Assembly (NCBI GenBank): GCA_004431415.1
Contig: QPMI01000245.1
Coordinates: 1-64,000, forward strand
Direction of reading: 5' to 3'
DNA length: 64,000 nucleotides
Source of the DNA: Cyanophora paradoxa
Lineage: Eukaryota; Glaucocystophyceae; Cyanophorales; Cyanophoraceae
The notes beneath the pieces are model-generated. The model made no database searches. It saw nothing but the letters and a program-made list of their open reading frames with translations, and was not told where the DNA came from. Made by a program: the position numbers and the translations under genes. This document shows positions 42,301 through 51,200 of this stretch, piece by piece (position 1 is the first letter of the stretch; the number at the start of each line of letters is the position of its first letter).

Positions 42301-44751
42301 GGCGCCCTTGTAGGCCGCGGGCTTGGACGAGGAACCGTCGGCACCGCCTGGCTGCCAGACGGGGTGGTCCTTAGGGAGACGCGAGCATGCGTCAGGACCC
42401 CCGTTCTGCTTGCCGGGGCGGTAGACGATCTCAAAGTCGTAGGCCTGCAAGAGCAGGGACCAGCGACCGAGGCGACCCGTCGTCGGGTCCAGCGTCTTCA
42501 GCCACTGGAGGGCGTGGTGGTCGGTCCGCACCAGGAACTGGGGGCCGCCCAGCAGATAGTGGCGCCAATACTTAATGGCCCAGACTACTGCGAGGCACTC
42601 CAGCTCCGTAGCGGAGTAGTTCATCTCGGCCGGCAGCAGCGTGCAGCTGATGAACGCGAGCGGCCGCTCGACGCCTTTGTCGTCGGCCTGGCTCAGAATC
42701 GCGCCGATAGCGTAGGTGCTAGCGTCCGTCTGGAGAATGAAGGGCTTCGAGAAGTCCGGGAACCGCAATATAATATCGCGGCCCAAGAGTTCTTTCAGCT
42801 CCTTAAAGGCACGGTCGGCGGGGCCGTCCTCTGGCCAACTCCAGGCGGCGTCCTTCAATAGAAGGCGCTGCATGGCGTGCACCACTTTGGAAAAGTTCTC
42901 AACAAAGCGGCGGTAGTAGCCGGCGAGGCCGAGGAACGAGCGGAGCTCGTCCGCGTTCTTCGGCGTCTGCCAGTCCGTGATCACCTTGGTCTTCGCAGGG
43001 TCCTGGCGGATCCCTTCGGCGGAGATGCGGTGGCCGAGAAGGTCGATTTCAGGCACGCAGAAGCGGCATTTCGACGGCTTCAGGCGCAGGTTCGCCTTAG
43101 AGATCGTCTCGAAGAGCGCCTTCAAGTCTAGAAGGTGCTGATCGATGGACGGAGAGAAGACCGTGATATCGTCGATGTACGCGACGACACAGGTGGTCAG
43201 CAAGGGGCCTAAGATCGCAGTGATCGCGCGGGAGAAGGCCGCGGGCCCATTGGTGACCCCAAACGGCGTAACTTTCCACTGGAAGTGGCCCCAGGGGACC
43301 ACGAATGCAGTGTAAGCTCGTGAGCCGGGGTGCAGAGGCAACTGCCAGAAGCCGGCAGTCGCGTCGGCAGTCGAGAAGACCATCGAGCCGCGGAGGCGCT
43401 CGAGCTGGTCGTCGATGCGGGGCAAGGGAAACACGTCCCGCTCGGTGATCTGATTCAGCCTCCGATAGTCGACACAGAAACGCCAAGTGCCGTCCTTTTT
43501 GGGGGCCAACACTACCGGCGAGCCATATGCCGCTTGGGAGGGCTCGATCAGCCCGAGCTCAAGGAGTTTCTGAATTTCCTTGCGGGCGTGTTCCTCGGCG
43601 TGCGGGTTCATACGCCGCGGAGGCGTGAACACCGGAAGGCGAGTCGTGAGTTTGATCACGTGCTCGTAATAGAGCAGGTTGCTGGTGCCCTCTTTGGCCT
43701 CGACCTTGTCTGCGAAGACATCCTTGTAGCGCCGCAGGAGCGCGTGAAGTTCGGCTTTCTGCGCCGTCGTGATTGACGGGTGAGAGCCGAGCTCAGGAAT
43801 CTTCTTCAGCAGCTCTTGCCACTCCTCCTCTGCATTAGGCACCGGCCGCGGTGCCTCAGCGGGCTTCGCGTCGGGTGCTGCAGTCATAGGGGGTGGGGCA
43901 TCGGGCCGGGCCGAAAGCGAGGCTGTGACCACACTCTGGGGTGGGGCCTCGGCGTCGGCGACCGGTGCGGCCTTGCGGACCGTAACGTCGCCGCGCATGG
44001 CGCGGACTGCATCGAGCAAGTCGCGCTCCGCTTTTTCGGAGAGACCGGGGAAGGTCGAGCGCAGGGTGGCGTCGCTGGGGACGGCCACTGCCTCGACTGC
44101 GGCGACGAACTCGTCGACCGAAGGGCCTGTGATCGGGGCCGGCGTTGGGGACTCGCTTCGTGACGACGTGCTCATAGCATCGTCGTCGAAGCTGATGATG
44201 CTCATAGCATCAAGGTCCTGCAACGGCCGGTCGGCTGTGTCGAAGGGCAGCTCGCCAAACGTGACGACTATATCGTCGACGTCGTAGGGCGGTGCGCGGG
44301 GTGGGTCGGCGGGCTCCGCAGGCGCTGCGCTAGATAGTGCGCGCTGCTTTTCCGCCTCATCTACGACAGAACGTAGGGTGGAGATTATTTTCTCAACGTC
44401 TTTGGCGGGCTCATATGCCGCGCCAAGCATGCGTGCTTTTCTATTAAAGTGGCGGAGTCCAGTGCGGCGTTTGGCAGGCACGATTCGCAGCCGGCGAATC
44501 AAGAGGTCTGTCAATGCACTCGCACTACAAGGCATTTGCTCAGGTTCGTACTCAAAATCACCAGGCGGTAGGGCGACCGCCGAAGCGACCGCTACTACCG
44601 ATCCTAGCGGCAGGGTTACCGGCTGCCGGCCAGGATTGCACAACCGCACGTGAAACATTTTGTCTCCCGGGTGATTATGCAGCTGGTAAGGGCAGAGTAC
44701 GCCCAAGGCTTGCGGGGACTCCGGCGACGGCTCGACGTAGAGGTGCGGCAA
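39382..44751 (-). CDS. pol: Pol ORF: reverse transcriptase, RNase H, integrase (1,789 codons)
   Basis: Residue numbers count from 44751, which is a TTG and not a clear start. The frame is open upstream through the end of the protease ORF, so it is probably made by -1 frameshifting. Residues 1-70 resemble the linker after a Ty3/gypsy protease (NPGRQPVTLPLGSVVA). RT spans roughly 370-560, with YGSPVVLAPKKDG, FCVDYRRLN, FGVTNGPAAFSR and the catalytic YIDD at about 525. RNase H covers roughly 670-795 (LQTDASTYAIGA, TDHHALQWL). A Pro/Glu/Ala-rich disordered insert fills about 795-1255. Integrase follows: the zinc-binding H..H..CPHC block at about 1360-1400, WQVDIFHLD (about 1430), LTDRGSQ (about 1487) and GAERLGG (about 1523), giving a D,D(35)E core, then a GPY-type C-terminal motif (WVGPYTVTGV, about 1670). 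TAA, TAG or TGA is absent until 39382. Confidence 0.92.
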   Translation of the reverse strand: MPHLYVEPSPESPQALGVLCPYQLHNHPGDKMFHVRLCNPGRQPVTLPLGSVVAVASAVALPPGDFEYEPEQMPCSASALTDLLIRRLRIVPAKRRTGLRHFNRKARMLGAAYEPAKDVEKIISTLRSVVDEAEKQRALSSAAPAEPADPPRAPPYDVDDIVVTFGELPFDTADRPLQDLDAMSIISFDDDAMSTSSRSESPTPAPITGPSVDEFVAAVEAVAVPSDATLRSTFPGLSEKAERDLLDAVRAMRGDVTVRKAAPVADAEAPPQSVVTASLSARPDAPPPMTAAPDAKPAEAPRPVPNAEEEWQELLKKIPELGSHPSITTAQKAELHALLRRYKDVFADKVEAKEGTSNLLYYEHVIKLTTRLPVFTPPRRMNPHAEEHARKEIQKLLELGLIEPSQAAYGSPVVLAPKKDGTWRFCVDYRRLNQITERDVFPLPRIDDQLERLRGSMVFSTADATAGFWQLPLHPGSRAYTAFVVPWGHFQWKVTPFGVTNGPAAFSRAITAILGPLLTTCVVAYIDDITVFSPSIDQHLLDLKALFETISKANLRLKPSKCRFCVPEIDLLGHRISAEGIRQDPAKTKVITDWQTPKNADELRSFLGLAGYYRRFVENFSKVVHAMQRLLLKDAAWSWPEDGPADRAFKELKELLGRDIILRFPDFSKPFILQTDASTYAIGAILSQADDKGVERPLAFISCTLLPAEMNYSATELECLAVVWAIKYWRHYLLGGPQFLVRTDHHALQWLKTLDPTTGRLGRWSLLLQAYDFEIVYRPGKQNGGPDACSRLPKDHPVWQPGGADGSSSKPAAYKGAEGFGIPQYAVGAEPEDPDVPLGIFRMQLGPTERALRQLANSAGFRAEAPAEGGRAARRRAPRTAPASAPSSPTGRSSYAEEESRPPVPASALEAGPDAGAPEAPAPEPEGEAGGAAETDSDAEPPPPERAPRRLPRELAKLAASAGFAEAKASASATDAATRKRARAAPERFAPPAPESVSPPPKRREPDPAPAVEEREAPSDAEMPDAPEGDLGAPAALLEDAHAEAEASGEIDDESLPEGPGPSDACDADGFPLALAERVPKRSETGPRRWGAKGFAEPRPLHPDALFPRGPALRRQPRDEYNTRHWRSPVDPSDRPVPVHIEWEPEDPEGEPPPGPPRRRSLSPETARHQIRVRPVPPDPKPAPRARGRPSARGQAPDDAAPLEPETVAAETAAPQRWVELDPRGRDVRPPCKPVFVDTVLDAWACGPSPAVDGALPDALRRMFPTERRERLLAAQKEDSFCKKLLAFHTEGENPTVCTRGSRRDADLCSPSCAHCLRAKERFARLAGEFSLADDGVIERNPLVPAGRFLPVLPDAWIDRVLYAYHEGWAHRGAPVIARRIALRFWWPGMYASIARFVRSCPHCQFAKAAKPRRTAIQVIQPSGKGDLWQVDIFHLDMHEDGSRYIIAYVDAYTKFCYIYPLSRISGEALLATAIDFYMHEGVPARVLTDRGSQLVGGAWNAFFKEKGTRFVHAAAYHHASNGGAERLGGVYKTLAYAMCREHKRPLSDWPLYNADIVLALRTTVHSATGFSPMVLHRGSEVHLPCEVRFGAGVRFVNPDHTHPADYLLAMTRAAASADAASREYRRFYRNRMVARTGNPPHRRRFEVGDKVLCWMGEHNKGLYNSWVGPYTVTGVNPGGYTYTVKGSAKPYSAKDDARTRPLRETVAHIDCMLPFRTRLSESQARPRVGRPRKTAANVDEPAIDPAPADSLAQEQNSPLAPDVDAEGPERAAEGDEVEMDDAILVDDL

Positions 44752-44816
44752 CTCACGCGTTGCCGGGCCCTGCCCATTGAGCGTGCATGGGACGAGGGCC
44801 TCTCCGACGGGGAGCT

Positions 44817-47096
44817 TTACTGGTCCCAGGACTCGGACCAGGATCCCAAGCTGGTCCGGAGCCGAAAAGGGACGACGACTTCGCGGTGCAGGTGGTCACG
44901 GGCCCGGAGGCACCACCCGGACAGCGTCGTGTCGATCTGGCCATGGACGGCCTGGATCGCGTCCAGGCCGAGCAGAATATCCGGCTCAACGCCCATGGCG
45001 CCGCGCGGGACGACGAAGACGCGGCGGCAGAAGCGGAGCGAGCCCAGGACGAAGACTACGTCGGCTCGGCGACAACGAATTTTGTCCCGGTCCATGAAAC
45101 CGCGGACTATCGTGTGGCCCTCGACGTAATTGACTTCGTCGGGCGGCAGGCGGTCGAGGACTTCCTGGGGAACTACAGTTCCCTGGGCGCCCGTGTCGAC
45201 AACAATGCGAGCGGGCCGTTCGGCGCCGGAGCGGCCGTTCGGCAGGCGCATAGCAATGCTGCCGTGGATGTGCAGTGTCTTTGGCCGGAAGAATTCCAGG
45301 GCCCGGTCGCGCGGGAAGCTAGGTCGGGCGCGGCGGACGTGGAATTCTGGTTCCGGCGGCGCGGGTGGACCCGACAGGTCCGGCGCGCTCGCGGGTGGGG
45401 ATGGGGGCCGGGACTGGCGAGCCGCGGCTCGCTCGGCGACTCGGCGCTGCTCAGCCTGGTCGGCCAACGGCGAGGGCTTGGTCCGCTTGCGCGGGCCCGG
45501 GCCGTGGCGGTTGGCGTAGAGCAACTCGTCGCTGGGCGGGTCATAGCCGGCGCGCGTTCCCAGCGGCGTCTCCTCTGCCGGGCGGGGCACGGCGAGGGAC
45601 GGGCGGTTTTTGGAGCCCAGGGCGTGGCCCGCGGGCATGAGAGCTTCCTCGTCGGAGGTCAGGCCCTCGGGGTAAATGATCGCGGCGGCCTCGAGTGCGT
45701 TCTGCGGGGCGAACGCCGCTGTCGGCGCTGAACCCGAGAACCACGCGCGAGTTGGCCGTGGCGGGGCCTTATAGCCCGTTTTGCGCATCGAGATGCCGTA
45801 GCGGTCCATGATCGCCTGATGCACCGCGCGTAAGGCGGGCTCCAGGGTTTTTGGATCGACTTGCAGCATTTGCGCGGGGTTCGACAGCCAGTTGAAGACC
45901 AGCACGGTCGAGCGCGGCCCGAGTTTGTGCAGCAGGCGGCGGGCCCAGGCCGGCGCGGGCTCGCGGCTCTTTGGTGGGGCCGGAGCGGGCGGCGCGGCTG
46001 GCGCCGACGGCGCGACCGTCTGAGCAGGCGGCTCGTGGGCAACCGTCTGGACGCGGCGGATCGAGATGTACTTCTCGTCCGCCGGCACCGGCACGGCGGC
46101 ACGGACCGACGCCGGCGTATGCAAGCGGGCGGGGAGGTCGCGGGGCTCGCGGGCTTCTTGCCCACGGTGCGCCGGCGCCTCTGCGACAGTGTATACCGCG
46201 AAGAAGGGCTTCGGGTGGGCCTTTGCTTCAGCCTGCATCGCCACGCGAGCCTCGTGCTGGCGCTCGCGCTCAAGCAGGGCGCGCCAGTCTTTGGTGCGAT
46301 CGAGCGTGGCCTGCAGGGCTTCGAGGTCGGCACGGGGCCCGTCTGGAAGGAGCGAGATCATCATGCCCGTCTCTCCCGGGGAGAGGCTGATCTGCATATC
46401 GATGCCGGCCCGGAGGGCGCGGCAGACGTCTTCCAGGGCTCGCCGAGCAGCCTGCTTTGCCTGGGCGAAGGCTTCGTCTGAGACCTTCGGGGCGCCACCG
46501 GGCTTGGCGCGCGTCTCGGCGTGGCTAGCGGCGGTACGGATTTGGCGCTCGACTGTTTGAAGCCAAAGCCCCAATTCCGTGACCCCTTGGCTCCGGACCC
46601 TTACGTCGCGGCAGCTCGAGCACTCGCGCACAAACTGCAGGAGGCCCACTGCTGGGACGTCGGCCTGGGGGTTGAAAGTCGTGGCGGCGGAGGCGCGCGG
46701 CGCGGCCACTGAGGCGCGCGGCTGCTCCGGCGTCGACTGGTCTGCGCGCGGCGGCTCGGCCTGGCTCGCACGCGATGACCGCTCCTGGGCCTGAGAGATG
46801 GAGGCGCGACCCTCCGCAGGCTTGGACGGCGCCGCCGACTGCGGACCGGCCTCGCTCTGCCCCTCAGGCCCCTCTAGAAAGGGCCGCGGGCGCTCGTCGC
46901 GTCCGCCCGTCGGCGGCTGCCCGCCCGATGGCGGCGCGGCGGTGCGGGCCGAGGACGACGCGGACTGAGCGTCCATCTGGTTCTGGAGCTTGATCAGGAC
47001 CAGCGCGGTGGCCTGCTCAGCTCGCGCGGGCGCCGAGAGCGAGTCTGGCATCTCAGCGTACTGCGCCTTCCAGACCATGTCGAAGAGCTCGCGCAA
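44817..47096 (-). CDS. pro: ORF3: Gag/linker-like region ending in a retropepsin (759 codons)
   Basis: Residues 1-600 are Ala/Pro/Arg-rich with several helix-prone blocks (LRELFDMVWKAQYAEM, LLQFVRECSSCRDV, AARRALEDVCRALRAG) and no family I recognise. The last 130 residues are an aspartic protease of the retropepsin type: IVVDTGAQGTVVP with the catalytic DTG at about 632, then FVLGSLRF and DILLGLDAIQ. TAA at 44817-44819 ends it, just inside the still-open pol frame. The nominal start (47096) is a TTG. The frame is open upstream through the end of the Arg/Ser-rich ORF (about 47,153), so translation probably enters by a -1 shift from there. Confidence 0.8.
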   Translation of the reverse strand: MRELFDMVWKAQYAEMPDSLSAPARAEQATALVLIKLQNQMDAQSASSSARTAAPPSGGQPPTGGRDERPRPFLEGPEGQSEAGPQSAAPSKPAEGRASISQAQERSSRASQAEPPRADQSTPEQPRASVAAPRASAATTFNPQADVPAVGLLQFVRECSSCRDVRVRSQGVTELGLWLQTVERQIRTAASHAETRAKPGGAPKVSDEAFAQAKQAARRALEDVCRALRAGIDMQISLSPGETGMMISLLPDGPRADLEALQATLDRTKDWRALLERERQHEARVAMQAEAKAHPKPFFAVYTVAEAPAHRGQEAREPRDLPARLHTPASVRAAVPVPADEKYISIRRVQTVAHEPPAQTVAPSAPAAPPAPAPPKSREPAPAWARRLLHKLGPRSTVLVFNWLSNPAQMLQVDPKTLEPALRAVHQAIMDRYGISMRKTGYKAPPRPTRAWFSGSAPTAAFAPQNALEAAAIIYPEGLTSDEEALMPAGHALGSKNRPSLAVPRPAEETPLGTRAGYDPPSDELLYANRHGPGPRKRTKPSPLADQAEQRRVAERAAARQSRPPSPPASAPDLSGPPAPPEPEFHVRRARPSFPRDRALEFFRPKTLHIHGSIAMRLPNGRSGAERPARIVVDTGAQGTVVPQEVLDRLPPDEVNYVEGHTIVRGFMDRDKIRCRRADVVFVLGSLRFCRRVFVVPRGAMGVEPDILLGLDAIQAVHGQIDTTLSGWCLRARDHLHREVVVPFRLRTSLGSWSESWDQ

Positions 47097-47152
47097 TGTG
47101 GGCGAGCAGCCTCGCAGGCGGGCGTCGTTCTCGTGCCGCTTGTACGCAGCGT

Positions 47153-48217
47153 CTACGGCACCGCGCGGCGGTCCGGCGGGCGGCGAGAGGACTGGCTGCT
47201 GCGAGGGCTGCGGCGGTCTCGCGGCGAGGCGCGGTCGCGCGAGCCCTTCTTCGAGCTCTTGCGCCGCTTATCGTCATGGCGGGGGCTCCGGCTCGGGCTC
47301 CGATCGCGCGAGCGTGAGCGGGAGCTAGAGCGGGACGGTGTTCGGCTCCGGCGGCGTTCCCGCGAGCCTCGGCGAGGACTCCGCCTGTCGCGGGTGTCGC
47401 GAGCCGTGGACCGTCGGCTCGGCGGGCTGCGGTCGCGGCGCGGCGGCGAGCGATCACGGCGGTCCGGGGAGCGGCGGCGGGAGGCCTCGCGGTCCGGCGG
47501 TCTGGCGAAGGGCGTCGGGAGCCCTCGCGATCGCGGCGTTCCATCGAACGCGGGACGGCGGCGGCGCCGGACGGCCGGCGGGGCTCCGGGGAGCGCTCGC
47601 GGCGCGTGGAGGGGCCCGCGTCTCGCGCCTGTCTGGGTGCGAGAGCGGCGACTGGACGGGCTCGGCGCGGCTCGGGTGAGCGGCGCTGAGACGAGGCCGA
47701 TCAGGGGTCCGGCGGGCTTGCGACGCGCGGCTGGCCGTCTCGTCCCGGCGGCTCGAGCTTGCCTCGGCCTGGCGGCTCGAGCTGGCGGCGGCATCAGGGT
47801 CCGAGAGGAAGTCTCAGCCGGCGGGGCTTGGTCTTGCGGGGCGCCCTCGGCGATCCGCTCGACCTTCACCTTCCCGTCCGAGATGGTGACGCGCATAGTC
47901 TTGGGGTCGTACCCCTGCTGCCGCGCGAGGAACGTATCCAGCCCGAACGGGTCGTCCGGGTCGGCCGGGGTTTGTGCGGGCTGCGCCTGGCCACCGCCGC
48001 GGTCGCCGCCACGGTCACGGTGGCCTCGGCCGTCGCGACCGCGGTGCCGGCCGCCCTCTGGTGACCCTGACCGCGGCCGCCGCGGCCGACGGCCTGGCCT
48101 GCGTTGCGCCGGGCTGCGCCTGCTGCGGCGCCGCCGGCGGCGCGGCGGTCTGCGCGGCGGCCTGCGCCGGCGCGGGCGCCGACGTGGTGGCGGAGGGCGC
48201 CGCCTCGGCGGGGTCAT
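47153..48217 (-). CDS. Arg/Ser-dipeptide-rich (RS-domain-like) ORF of the element
   Basis: The frame overlaps the end of ORF2 by about 200 bp. Its first 60 codons mostly restate ORF2's Ala/Pro/Arg tail in another frame. From about 47,985 the sequence looks real: DPFGLDTFLARQQGYD and TMRVTISDGKVKVERIAEG. From about 47,560 to 47,160 it is dominated by RS/SR and RD dipeptides (DRRDRSPPRRDRSPPSRRS, RSRTPSRSSSRSRSRDRSPS, DDKRRKSSKKGSRDRA), like the RS domains of splicing factors. TGA or similar at 47153 ends it. It could serve as a nucleic-acid-binding or nuclear-targeting segment of Gag. The function is inferred from composition only. Confidence 0.6.
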   Translation of the reverse strand: MTPPRRRPPPPRRRPRRRRPPRRPPRRRRRRSRRSPAQRRPGRRPRRPRSGSPEGGRHRGRDGRGHRDRGGDRGGGQAQPAQTPADPDDPFGLDTFLARQQGYDPKTMRVTISDGKVKVERIAEGAPQDQAPPAETSSRTLMPPPARAARPRQARAAGTRRPAARRKPAGPLIGLVSAPLTRAAPSPSSRRSRTQTGARRGPLHAPRALPGAPPAVRRRRRPAFDGTPRSRGLPTPFARPPDREASRRRSPDRRDRSPPRRDRSPPSRRSTARDTRDRRSPRRGSRERRRSRTPSRSSSRSRSRDRSPSRSPRHDDKRRKSSKKGSRDRASPRDRRSPRSSQSSRRPPDRRAVP

Positions 48218-51200
48218 CCGAGAGCCCGCCGACGATGGTGGAGGGCGGCTGGAACCGCACGCCCGCCCACGTCGCGCGAACCGCCCCCTCGTAGATCGGC
48301 TGGTACGGCGTGCGAACCAGGAGGCTTTCGGCTTCCTTATCGGCGACGGCCGTCGCGGTCAGACTGCGCCGGGCTGAGGGCGCGGCGCCCTTGTTCTGGA
48401 CCGCGTCCCACATCATCGCCGGGCGCAGCGCCTCAACGTCCCAGTCGGGAAGTTCAGGATCGTCCGTCTCCCAGTCGATCGGACGCGCGAGGCGGATCGC
48501 GACGTTCAGATCAGCGTAGAGCGAACGGAGCATAGTCTCGAACTGAGGCCGCAGGGGAATAGCCTCATCGGTAAAGATGAGCCCCAGCGGAAAGTTCCCG
48601 GGACAGTTTTCTAGCTCCTCGGCGGCGCGGGCGGCCTCAAGGTGGCGCTGTATCCCACTCTTGCCCCCGGCGCCAAGGTCATCGCCAGAGGGCCACGCGT
48701 CCTCGGCGCCGGCCATCGGGGGCGAGCCGAGCTCAAGGCGCTGGTACCCAAGGCCGTGCGGCATGTTCGCGAGGTACGCGCGGATGCCGTCCGCCAGCGC
48801 GCGGGCCTCGGACTCGGCGCACTCATCCCTCGTCATAGTGCGCAGGAGGGCCCTGAAGACCTCGGCCACGTTCTGGGGCATGGCGGCGTTCAGGGGCGCG
48901 CAGTTGTCCGCGCGCTGCGCGAGCAGCGGGATGCGGGGATACTGGAAGCCCTGGAGCATTGCGAGCAGGATCCGCCCACAGATCGCTGCGCGACCCTCGT
49001 GGTCCGGCACGACCGCATTGTTCGGGCCGAACTTCCACGCGAGCGTGGGGTGGCCGTCCGGATACGTCGGCCTCGCATCCGCGTCGAAGACCTTCTTGCC
49101 CTGAGGCAAGACGTCCGACCCGCGGTCCGGCTTGGCCGTCGGCTTAGTCAGGAAGGCCTCGTGAATGAACACCATCAGACCGTCCGGCACCACACAGCGG
49201 AACGAGTTCAACACCTTGTTGAAGTCATCCATGTGTTCGGCGACCGCCTGAGCGATCTCAGGGACGTAGTCAGCCGGGCGTTCCGACTCGACGTCCATGG
49301 CCGCAGCCGACAGAAAGTCGTCAGCCCAGTGCTGGCTGCGGAGGTGCTTGCCCGGCGCGTGGCGCTGGAAGAAGCGCGCGTGCCAGGCCAGCGTGAAACC
49401 GATGGCCGTCGCAAGGACTTCCTCTTCCGCCGGGATCGGCGCCCAAGGGCACGTCTCCGGAGGTGAGTTCGGGAAAGGCGGCAGCTCGTAACCGAACGCG
49501 GTGACGAGCCGCGGGTTCGCGTGACTCTTCTTGGGCTGGCTAGCCAGCTGGGCGACTGTCACCGCGAGCCACAGCTTCTTGTTTTCGCGCTGGCGCGGCG
49601 CGCCCTCTGCGACATCCTTGTCGCAGGCGGCGTTCGGCGCAGGCGTGGCCGTGCCGGTCACGAGACGAGGCGCGTAGATACGCCGCGTCTTCAGGCGACC
49701 CTCAACGTTCTCGACGCGCTTGTCAGCGAGCGGGCGCAGCAGGGCCAGCACGGCGACGTCGCGCGCGAAGCGGGTCGAGAATGGCGTCCTGGCGTCCTCC
49801 TCGTTCGGGTCGGCAATGTTACCGCCCAAGACTGAGGTGTGCAGGGTGGGGCGCTCGGGGTGCGGCATGTACGGCGGCGGGGCGTTCCGCGCGCCGCCAC
49901 CTTCGTGGAAGAAGGCGGTATACAGCACCCGCGAGACCTGGCCTAGGGTCGAACACACGGGCACGTGGGCAGTGCCCTCGTGCGTGAGATCCCAGGCGCC
50001 CGCATACGTCGGGACGGCAGACTGTGCGGTACGGGTCCCGACCGCGAGGTACTGCACGATGTCCAAGCTGACGCCGCAGGCAGCGTGCGGGAACGCAAGC
50101 CCCTGCAGGTCGAAGAGTTCCGGGTCCTCGTCGAACGGCCGCTGAGGCGGGCCTACGAGCGAGAACCAGTTCACTATGCCGCGCGCGGCGGGGCCGACGC
50201 GCTTAAGCATAGTCGAGCACAGCTCGCCCATGTGCTGGTCCTGCAGCGCGAGCACGTCGATGTTGTACTCGTCAACGTTGCCGGCGTGCTGCCAGCGCAG
50301 GGGGTAGCTGATCGCGGGCAGCGTCGCCCACTCAGTGAACCCTGGCTCATAGCATTCCAGGGGCCGGAAAAACGCGTGTTTCCGGTCCATATACTCGCGC
50401 AAGAGCTTGTAATCGTTGGCGTACGTCGGGTCCGCCAACGAGAACAACGGCCGCGGCTGCCAGTCCTTGTGCGGCTCGAACGGCACGTGGGCCGCCGCGG
50501 GGATGGCAGCCGGCGCTTCTTCCTCCTCGCCCTCTTCCTCTTCACTCTCGACATGATCAATGTCGAGAGGATCGAGGCGGGGCTCGGGCTCTGTGTCAGC
50601 GCCGTGGCTGCTCACGAGCGCGTCGTCGAACGTGAAAGACTGCTTCGCGGCGTGACGCTCGAGGGCGTGCAAAACCCTCTCCTGGAAGGCCGCGCGCTGG
50701 GCGGTCAGGGCCAAGCCCCGGTGCGGGTCGCTCTCGGCGGCTTCCTCCTGCGCACGCGTCCCTAGCCGCAGGTGGCGGCGTAGCCAGCGGACCCCGTGCG
50801 GGAACTCTAGGCCAGCGCGGTCTGCGGATGGGACAGTTGCCCCGGCCGCCTCGGCACGGAACATGGTATGAGCACGCAGGAGATGCTGCGCCCACGCCGG
50901 CGGAATGACGGCCGAGTTCGGGTTGAAGCGGCCCCCGTGAGTCCACCGCGGGAGGCGCGTGGTGGGGATCGCCCAACGCATAGTCAGGAAATGCTCCAAC
51001 TGCTGCTCCGTCCACTCATGCAAGTGGAACGGAAGGTCGTTGGAGTGGGGCGTGACCGGGGCACGGAGGCCCAGCGCGATCATGAAGAGCTCAAACGCGG
51101 CCGCGTTCAGCCGCGCGAGGCGGATAGTGCGCTCGGCCCTAAGTGCAACGCGTCCCGCCGGCGGCACCTCGTGCGGCACCGGCGGGCCGTCGAGGCGGCT

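Noticed and set aside
48642-49466. Plus-strand frames of 200-400 codons throughout the retroelement
   Set aside because: They are shadows of the minus-strand ORFs. The minus frames carry the catalytic motifs and normal composition.
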